Shown here piece after piece: positions 53,501 through 56,584 of a DNA stretch of 56,584 nucleotides; position 1 is the first letter of the stretch, and each line of letters starts with the position of its first letter. The translations under genes were made by a program, and so were the position numbers. Origin of the DNA: Symbiodinium natans (taxonomy: Eukaryota > Sar > Dinophyceae > Suessiales > Symbiodiniaceae); NCBI GenBank assembly GCA_905221605.1, contig CAJNDS010000224.1, positions 250,001-306,584 of the forward strand, read 5' to 3'. The notes below the pieces were generated by a model. That model worked only from the letters and a program-made list of their open reading frames with translations, had not been told where the DNA came from and ran no database searches.

Positions 53501-55642
53501 AACCCTGCTCTTGCCAGAGATCCCGTGAACCTCCCAGAGCAGGCTTGAAAGTCCTACGATCCAGGCCATGGCCAACCTCTTCCCCCTAGGGTTTAGGGTT
53601 TCCCCCCCCCCAATAATAAGAATTCAAACTTGCTTTTGGTACAATGACGACTTTCCCACAGTTTTATGGTTCGTACTCGATCACTGCGAAGCTGTACCCG
53701 AATCGAGTTGCGCGAAGAAGCTCGGGGCCATGACCTATAAATCTACAGTTTCCAGGACTCGGAGTAGGACCTTATTTCCTTTTTTTAGGGTTGGGTTTCC
53801 CTTATAATCCCCTTAAAGCCACAAAGGGCACCCTTTTGATTCCTAGGTTACTCCTGGGTCTAGGTCTACAGCTTGGGAATCTTAAGCCCTTAGCCCCGAG
53901 CTCCAAAGCACCAAACCCAAAGCCCGACGCGCGGCAGGCTTTGTAATGCTCTACGCTTTGCATACCCTGAACTACGAGGGCTTGCCGGGGCCTCATGGGG
54001 GCTTCAGGGTTTTGGTCTCGGGGGGGAGCTTCCTGAAGTTGTTTTAACGGTTAAGGGTTTGGGGTTTAGGGGGCTTCGGACTTTCGTGGTCCTAAACCGT
54101 TTCTTTTCTCTTGCGGCGGGTTGTGAGTTTTTTTTGTTTGTCGGCTTGCAGACGAGCATGTCAAGAGCTGTTACTCTTGCTTGTTGAAGAATCTCTCTCT
54201 CGCTCTCGCTCTCTCTCTCTTTCCCTTTTCTTGCTGCTGCTTGCTACCTCATTCCCTCACCAGAGCTACCAAACACGGGGATGAATCTCCTCCTCAAATA
54301 CCCCGTGCTGAAGGATTATTCCCTGTAGAATCCCTTTTTAAGGAGCGATGGAGCGAGGAAAAGGTTCTCAACTGCTTATGACTCCTCAGGGTAGCTACAA
54401 GCAGCTATGTTGATGGGATCTCTACTACCTCCTCTATACTACCCAACCCCCCCCCCCCCAAGGTTCCCCTCATAGTTCAGGCTATGTAGGGATATGAGCC
54501 ATTTTATAAGTCCTTAACACAGAATGTGAGAATCCTCGAACCCCAAACACGAACCTGAAAGCTCCTGAACCATAAACGCCCTGAAGCCTGAAGGGCCCAA
54601 ACCCCTAAAGAAGTGAAGCCTAACCCCCTAAACCCGAAACCCTAAACCCTAAAAACCCTAGAAATCCCCTCTCCTGGATAGGTTACATGGTCCCTGAACC
54701 TGTATAAACCCCCGGTCCGAGGCGCAAAATGTTCAATTTGGTTCCTCGGCTCATGCCAAGCCTGGGCAGAGAGCCGTGGGGTTGAGATTGGATGGATACC
54801 CTACATACTCCCTTAAATGGGTATATATAGGGCCCGAATGCCCTGATTCCCTACTAACCGGGGGGGGCATTGGGGCTTGGGGTTTAGTTAGGGCTTGGGG
54901 TTTAGGGCTCAGGTTGATCTCCCAACCCCTTAGTCCCGTTTTGAGCCTCATGCCCTTAAACACTTTTAGGCCTTTTGAACCCTAGGCCGTTGAGACCCTG
55001 CGCCCTCTAAAGCCCGTACCCCCGTAAGCGTTTCATTTCCGTGCAGGATAGAAGTTCACATCGAGGGGGTCTATATGGTCAGCTGAAGATACCAAGGTGT
55101 GTTCGCATTCTACTCCGAGTTTTGAGCTTACAGAGGCTAGTTAGGGCTGATTTTCGCCTCTCTATGTAAAGTCTTCAAGCGAGTCCCCTCGGCGAGTTCC
55201 AGCCAAGGAAGCCTATGAACGTGTTCGTGCACGCATGGGTTCTGCTGCAATTTTCCCGACCATCGACGAGAAGGCAGCTGCACAGGAACACCTGCGTTCA
55301 TGCGAATTGGGCATTTCCGGTAATAGGGGTACCCCTTCTATACCCCCAAGTAGAATCGAATCCCCTTATTCCGCCATTTTCGGAAAGCCCCCATTTCAGA
55401 GAAGTCTCCATGTGTTCACGAAGTTTCGGAGATTCAGAGAGCCAGGGCGGGGGTATGCAGAGCTTGGGGAGCGCCAGGGCTTGTGGCAACAAAACCGACC
55501 TGAAGCCGAATTCTGCTCTCCTCTGGGCATAAAGGCCATTCCCATAAGCGAAAGAAAGATTCCTGTTGTGGATTGGGACCCTTTTGGGGGTGCTGCTGCT
55601 ATTTGGGGCCTTATGATTAGGGCACACCAAGAAAGACCATAA
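41514..55642 (+). CDS. DHCR24: Delta24-sterol reductase (DHCR24/DWF1 family), at least 25 exons
   Basis: DHCR24/DWF1 enzymes are FAD- and NADPH-dependent ER membrane proteins that reduce the sterol side-chain C24 double bond. Chaining phase-compatible exons gives the whole family order: ERISSRITRLLAEWK; LKNIVQ-VDTEKGVVCVEP; GYTVPCVPELDDLTVGG; MGCGIESTSWKYGMFNEIC; SYELVTC; ELFYTLPWSHGTHGILVA; TLRIIP-AKPYVKLQL; HEFVEGLAF; RWYDRWFFKQ; DEYLHRHSKSAF; PWGNTPLFRYLLGW; RYYCDVNVIQE; DYLIPI; VYPIWLCPY; MYIDVGYYGLPSVRGF; EEWLVPRRGFVMLYA; YERVRARMGS. These are the FAD-binding (PELDDLTVGG, GIES) and C-terminal signatures of the family. Microexons as small as 16 bp occur and most donors are GC. The N-terminal membrane exon(s), one exon before 55208 and the exact C-terminus are unresolved. 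Stop TAA at 55640-55642 follows if the last exon reads through or splices a MITE-like intron. Confidence 0.88.
41749..41789 (+). CDS. DHCR24: DHCR24 candidate exon
   Basis: TAG|G acceptor, GT donor, phase fits both sides. Reads SPDLLEPRAAEPQ; weak similarity only. Confidence 0.4.
41837..41866 (+). CDS. DHCR24: DHCR24 candidate microexon
   Basis: CAG|G acceptor, GT donor, phase fits. Reads AWNAADRGR. The intron before it is only 47 bp. Confidence 0.4.
42003..42163. repeat. CCCTAAA array
   Basis: 3' end of the intron before the DHCR24 exon at 42181. Confidence 0.95.
42181..42230 (+). CDS. DHCR24: DHCR24 exon, LKNIVQ
   Basis: GCAG acceptor, GC donor at 42231. Reads PRKRTVDTSQLKNIVQ, equivalent to the 'yk+.kni.iNL' strand of the FAD domain. 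Confidence 0.68.
42242..42315. repeat. TTTAGGG array
   Basis: 5' part of the intron after the DHCR24 exon at 42181; it pairs with the C-strand block at 42588. Confidence 0.93.
42588..42714. repeat. CCCCAAA array ending CCCTAAA
   Basis: 3' part of the same intron, before the exon at 42762. Confidence 0.95.
42762..42847 (+). CDS. DHCR24: DHCR24 exon, VDTEKGVVCVEP
   Basis: AAG|G acceptor, GT donor. Reads VDTEKGVVCVEPRLRMVELS then HYLLRRLL. 'vd...+.vrVEPlv.m' is a hallmark of FAD-linked oxidases of this family. Confidence 0.87.
43075..43128 (+). CDS. DHCR24: DHCR24 exon, PELDDLTVGG
   Basis: CAG|G acceptor, GC donor (43129-43130). Reads QGYTVPCVPELDDLTVG, almost identical to the family core 'lpv.pELDDLTVGGl'. 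Confidence 0.92.
43187..43486 (+). other. Protein-like open frame inside a DHCR24 intron
   Basis: Lies wholly between the exons at 43075 and 43590. Its end reads HTERSAMAAVKKIRDKLNAK then KAARKHAFY, charged and non-repetitive. It could be a retroposed cDNA or transposon remnant, or a nested gene. No family recognised. Confidence 0.35.
43590..43651 (+). CDS. DHCR24: DHCR24 exon, GIESTSWKYG
   Basis: Acceptor GAG|G, GC donor. Reads LLMGCGIESTSWKYGMFNEI. 'mG.GiEs.s.kyGlf..i' binds FAD in this family. Confidence 0.92.
44079..44134 (+). CDS. DHCR24: DHCR24 exon, YELVTCAGE
   Basis: AAG|G acceptor, GC donor at 44135. Reads (C)NSYELVTCAGEALQSKLR, matching 'tayElvladGe.vr'. Confidence 0.85.
44392..44418 (+). 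CDS. DHCR24: DHCR24 microexon, 27 bp
   Basis: CAG|G acceptor, GC donor. Reads VTPESDKDA, equivalent to 'c.p.en.DLFY'. Confidence 0.78.
44706..44883. repeat. CCCTAAA / CCCTGAA array
   Basis: Ends a few bases before the DHCR24 exon at 44890. Confidence 0.95.
44890..44943 (+). CDS. DHCR24: DHCR24 exon, ELFYTLPWSHGTHG
   Basis: CAG|G acceptor, GC donor at 44944. Reads ELFYTLPWSHGTHGILVA, near-identical to the family 'dLfYa.PWs.GTlGflvA'. Confidence 0.92.
45175..45195 (+). CDS. DHCR24: DHCR24 microexon, 21 bp
   Basis: GAG|G acceptor, GC donor at 45196. Reads ATLRIIP, completing LVA-ATLRIIP-AKPYVKL in register with 'lvAaeiriIPakkYvkl'. Confidence 0.85.
45775..45862 (+). CDS. DHCR24: DHCR24 exon, AKPYVKLQL
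   Basis: GAG|G acceptor, GT donor. Reads AKPYVKLQLSHCADRDTLCE then QLQTLCAEK. Confidence 0.88.
46398..46461 (+). CDS. DHCR24: DHCR24 exon, HEFVEGLAF
   Basis: GAG|G acceptor, GC donor at 46462. Reads (G)DHEFVEGLAFNRNSAVVARM plus two bases, matching 'nhFVEGl.y....aVim'. Confidence 0.86.
46919..46937 (+). CDS. DHCR24: DHCR24 candidate microexon, 19 bp
   Basis: CAG|G acceptor, GC donor, phase fits. Reads QEGARK in a low-conservation loop. Confidence 0.42.
47564..47647 (+). CDS. DHCR24: DHCR24 exon, RWYDRWFFKQ
   Basis: GAG acceptor, GC donor at 47648, 28 codons. Reads TKQLEDSPKDGVPFLSLGRW then YDRWFFKQ, matching 'iG.wykPWFfkh'. Confidence 0.85.
48174..48203 (+). CDS. DHCR24: DHCR24 microexon, 30 bp
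   Basis: CAG|G acceptor, GT donor (GTAAG). Reads VEAIKDGRPA. Confidence 0.75.
48210..48305. repeat. TTTAGGG / TTGAGGG array
   Basis: 5' part of the intron after the exon at 48174; CCCTAAA follows at 48598-48650 in the same intron. Confidence 0.93.
48329..48455. mobile_element. Possible inverted-repeat element
   Basis: GGGGTCCATATGGTCGTTTC and GAAAATGACCATATG lie in inverted orientation in the intron between the DHCR24 exons at 48174 and 48741. Confidence 0.4.
48741..48756 (+). CDS. DHCR24: DHCR24 microexon, 16 bp
   Basis: CAG|G acceptor, GC donor at 48757. Reads VYMRR plus one base. It restores phase and register (VYMRRGTDEYLHRH against the family's 'vEYiPlR.YyHRH'). Confidence 0.7.
49167..49208 (+). 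CDS. DHCR24: DHCR24 exon, DEYLHRHSKSAF
   Basis: CAG|G acceptor, GC donor at 49209. Reads (G)TDEYLHRHSKSAF, matching 'YyHRHtRs.fw'. Confidence 0.85.
49862..49960. mobile_element. MITE family A copy
   Basis: GGGATGTTCCCCCTTGTACT / AGTATAAGGGGGAACACCCC inverted ends, 99 bp, inside the intron after the DHCR24 exon at 49167. Confidence 0.75.
50163..50247. repeat. CCCTAAA array
   Basis: 3' end of the long intron after the DHCR24 exon at 49167; TTTAGGG-type repeats open that intron (49225-49345). Confidence 0.95.
50279..50294 (+). CDS. DHCR24: DHCR24 candidate microexon, 16 bp
   Basis: CAG acceptor, GT donor, phase fits both neighbours (APPAT). The family's WEL motif is not visible, so this is the weakest link in the chain. 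Confidence 0.3.
50521..50602 (+). CDS. DHCR24: DHCR24 exon, PWGNTPLFRYLLGW
   Basis: CCCCAG|G acceptor, GC donor at 50603. Reads SYLQPWGNTPLFRYLLGWVN then PLNIALA, near-identical to 'i.PfGn.p.FRYLlGW..PpkisLl'. Confidence 0.92.
51091..51146 (+). CDS. DHCR24: DHCR24 exon
   Basis: CCCAG|G acceptor, TTCAG|GTGGGT donor. Reads VKSYQPEFTMRQRVSGMF plus two bases. Confidence 0.75.
51481..51515 (+). CDS. DHCR24: DHCR24 exon, YYCDVNVIQE
   Basis: The CAG acceptor lies within a family A MITE-like sequence; GT donor. Reads (R)YYCDVNVIQET, matching plant 'nYYhdmhViQD'. Confidence 0.85.
51935..51994 (+). CDS. DHCR24: DHCR24 exon, DYLIPITEL
   Basis: TAG acceptor, GC donor at 51995. Reads (V)GDPKDYLIPITELKPMLDL, matching 'vvqdmlvP...l..al'. 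Confidence 0.85.
52022..52104. repeat. TTTAGGG array
   Basis: Follows the DHCR24 exon at 51935 by about 30 bp. Confidence 0.93.
52108..52211. mobile_element. MITE family D copy
   Basis: CTAAGAACCCC ... GATAATCCC / TTCTTAAGC pattern, also seen at 16478-16552, 34141-34203 and 45286-45366. Confidence 0.45.
52417..52517 (+). CDS. DHCR24: DHCR24 exon, VYPIWLCPY
   Basis: ACAG|G acceptor, GC donor at 52518. Reads (G)VYPIWLCPYLNKHHEVVSI then HHPHSKDKDVMYID. 'vYPiWLCP' and 'lYiD' are diagnostic. Confidence 0.93.
52710..52808. mobile_element. MITE family A copy
   Basis: GGGATGTTCCCCTTATGCTA / TAGTATAAGGGTGAACATCC ends. The arms extend through AACAGTCCTGAATAGGGAT, so most of the 99 bp forms one hairpin. 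Confidence 0.8.
53117..53204 (+). CDS. DHCR24: DHCR24 exon, YYGLPSVRGF
   Basis: AAG|G acceptor, GC donor at 53205. Reads VGYYGLPSVRGFDMKRALRR then IEEWLVPRR. Confidence 0.88.
53757..53863. mobile_element. MITE family C copy
   Basis: Shares the core CCCTTATAATCCCCTTAAAG, AAAGGGCACCC and CCTAGGTTACTCCTGGGTCT with the other copies. Confidence 0.55.
53938..53979 (+). CDS. DHCR24: DHCR24 exon, GFVMLYA
   Basis: CAG|G acceptor, GC donor at 53980. Reads (G)FVMLYALHTLNYE, matching 'hGFqmlYAd..m.reeF'. Confidence 0.85.
55208..55642 (+). CDS. DHCR24: DHCR24 last exon region
   Basis: AAG|G acceptor. Reads EAYERVRARMGSAAIFPTID then EKAAAQEHLRSCELG, the family's C-terminal 'Ly...r.k.g....FP.vydK'. The frame continues to TAA at 55640, crossing a family F MITE-like stretch (55317-55398) that has GT and AG ends and may be spliced out. 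Confidence 0.72.
   Translation, partial: EAYERVRARMGSAAIFPTIDEKAAAQEHLRSCELGISGNRGTPSIPPSRIESPYSAIFGKPPFQRSLHVFTKFRRFREPGRGYAELGERQGLWQQNRPEAEFCSPLGIKAIPISERKIPVVDWDPFGGAAAIWGLMIRAHQERP
55317..55398 (+). mobile_element. Family F element acting as a possible intron
   Basis: Starts GTAATAGGGGTACCCC right after ATTTCCG and ends ...CCCATTTCAG. Related ends TTTCCGAAAGTAGGGGTACC occur at 51600 and CTCCGAAAGTAGGGGTGCCC at 51845. Confidence 0.45.
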
Positions 55643-56045
55643 TGTTGAGAACTGTAGTACATGACTTGACTTGTAGCAGTTGTTGAAGGGTTTTCCCCGC
55701 GTGTCATGTCCACAGCCGTGATAATTCTGTGGCCGCTGGACGTTAAGTCCCCGAATTTTCTTGCACGAATTAGGGCGCTATTTCGCGCGAATCCCATCCA
55801 GCGCCCGCAGCAGACACAGGTCAGCGTTTTGCAGACTCCCGTCCAGTTGGCTTTGATCAGAGTAGGTATGCCCTGCCCTTTGGAAGCGACACTCTGGCAA
55901 GATATGTCCTTTTCACAAATGAGAAGCACGTTGCTTTCGTCTTGTCAGTTCGAGAGGCCCCTCGCCAGCGTTGACCCTACTCACTTGAGAACGCGCAGTT
56001 ACGTAGTTTACGCAGAACTAGCTTGGTCAGCAGCTTGCCAGTGCC
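55643..56045. other. Intergenic spacer before the last gene
   Basis: Unique sequence without telomere-like arrays. Frames on both strands (55706-56242 +, 55396-55929 -) overlap and neither is convincing. Confidence 0.35.
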
Positions 56046-56584
56046 ATGGCTGTTCTCAAGAGCACAGCCTTGGGCCATCAGCGGAAGCATTCAGCACTCG
56101 CGCAGCTGCTCATGGTCGGTGTGGCGCTTGTAGGCTCCAGCTCCACATTTTGTGGTGCCGCCATTTCCCACGGACTTCTTCGGTGCTCCAAGAGCATGAA
56201 TCAGCTGCCCTGCCCACTCCCGAAGCGAGCACGACAAAGTGACGCTAATGACATACTCCCAATGATAATCCTCGACTGAGGGTTATCATTGGGGTATGTG
56301 GGCGGGGGGGGGGGGGGTTGATCACGATCCCCAGCTGATCGACAAAATGACGACCAACACAGACATACCGGTCGGAACTATCGTCCGAGGCCTCGTTGCT
56401 AGGAATAGCGACGCAAGGTATAGCCGTCACGCAAGGTATAGCCGTCACAAGATATGGCACAAGTTTGCTCGCGGGCAAGATTCCTGGGCGCAGTTTCAGC
56501 TGCCGAACGGAACTATGTGGGAAGGCAATTTGGAAGGAGCCCTTTTTGAGGCACGCGTGGTCGAGCAGACTGAGGGCGATTCTG
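56046..56584 (+). CDS. Partial gene with candidate targeting peptide, unrecognised product
   Basis: The ATG at 56046 sits in GCCATGGC and opens MAVLKSTALGHQRKHSALAQ then LLMVGVALVGSSSTFCGAA, a basic start with a hydrophobic core as in signal or bipartite plastid-targeting leaders. A GC donor at 56229 and a CAG acceptor at 56333-56334 would join PLPKR to LIDKMTTNTDIPVGTIVRGL. The second exon stays open to the window end (...WHKFARGQDSWAQFQLPNG, TMWEGNLEGALFEARVVEQ). The putative intron holds a 49-bp hairpin and a poly-G. An 18-bp tandem duplication gives the repeat ARYSRH-ARYSRH. No family recognised. The second-exon frame is more convincing than the first. Confidence 0.5.
56251..56299. repeat. 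49-bp hairpin in a candidate intron
   Basis: ACATACTCCCAATGATAATC... folds on ...GGTTATCATTGGGGTATGT with a 4-base loop. Confidence 0.8.
56335..56584 (+). CDS. Second exon of the partial gene, cut by window end
   Basis: Open from LIDKMTTNTDIPVG to the last base with no stop. Well-mixed composition with W, D, E and K unlike repeat translations. Confidence 0.55.
   Translation, partial: MIDKMTTNTDIPVGTIVRGLVARNSDARYSRHARYSRHKIWHKFARGQDSWAQFQLPNGTMWEGNLEGALFEARVVEQTEGDS

Noticed and set aside
55396-55929. 177-residue minus-strand frame
   Set aside because: It runs antisense across the last DHCR24 exon region with no recognisable motif.
1-56584. CRISPR arrays, bacterial operons, tRNA or rRNA genes
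   Set aside because: None seen. The direct repeats are telomere-type tandem repeats without spacers, and the genes are spliced eukaryotic ones.

Overview
This is eukaryotic nuclear DNA, most likely from a dinoflagellate (Suessiales/Symbiodiniaceae-like). The reasons are: plant/alveolate-type telomere heptamers (CCCTAAA/TTTAGGG) scattered everywhere; very short exons joined across introns that mostly begin with GC (some GT, a few GA) and end AG followed by G; all recognisable genes on the same strand; and a secreted protein with a threonine-only linker. The assignment is an inference; no rRNA, tRNA or spliced-leader gene was seen.

Most open frames in the window are repeat translations. The genes appear only when short GC-rich islands between the telomere-like arrays are read as exons and joined in phase. 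Layout, all on the + strand: (1) about 0.8-10.5 kb, perhaps to 13.4 kb: a glycosyltransferase family 25 (procollagen/LPS galactosyltransferase-like) gene, probably cut by the left edge. (2) about 14.0-34.7 kb: a gene with an F-box-like N-terminus and a JMJD6-type JmjC hydroxylase domain, ending in an acidic then basic tail with a stop at 34703-34705. (3) 35354-35895: a small unspliced gene for a secreted Thr-rich protein, broken by one frameshift. (4) about 41.5-55.6 kb: a DHCR24/DWF1-type delta24-sterol reductase in at least 25 exons, many only 16-60 bp. (5) 56046 to the right edge: the start of an unrecognised gene with a candidate targeting peptide.

The introns are unusual. Almost all carry telomere-like arrays, and the arrays have a polarity. 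The G strand (TTTAGGG and variants) tends to follow the donor and the C strand (CCCTAAA, CCCCAAA, CCCTGAA, CCCTCTAA) tends to precede the acceptor. An intron can therefore fold on itself, and its 3' part is pyrimidine-rich, free of AG and full of CTAA(A/C) branch-point-like motifs. Several arrays sit inside other elements and are flanked by short duplications of the interrupted sequence, as expected from recent insertion.

About six families of small inverted-repeat (MITE-like) elements also occupy the introns. One of them probably supplies an intron complete with GT and AG ends, and another supplies an acceptor. A 620-bp element with perfect 30-bp terminal inverted repeats and three internal copies of its own subterminal module lies in the GT25 gene. 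A decayed minus-strand coding fragment lies in an intron of the F-box/JmjC gene.

Exon calls rest on reading frames, splice phases and remembered family motifs. No alignment or search was run.
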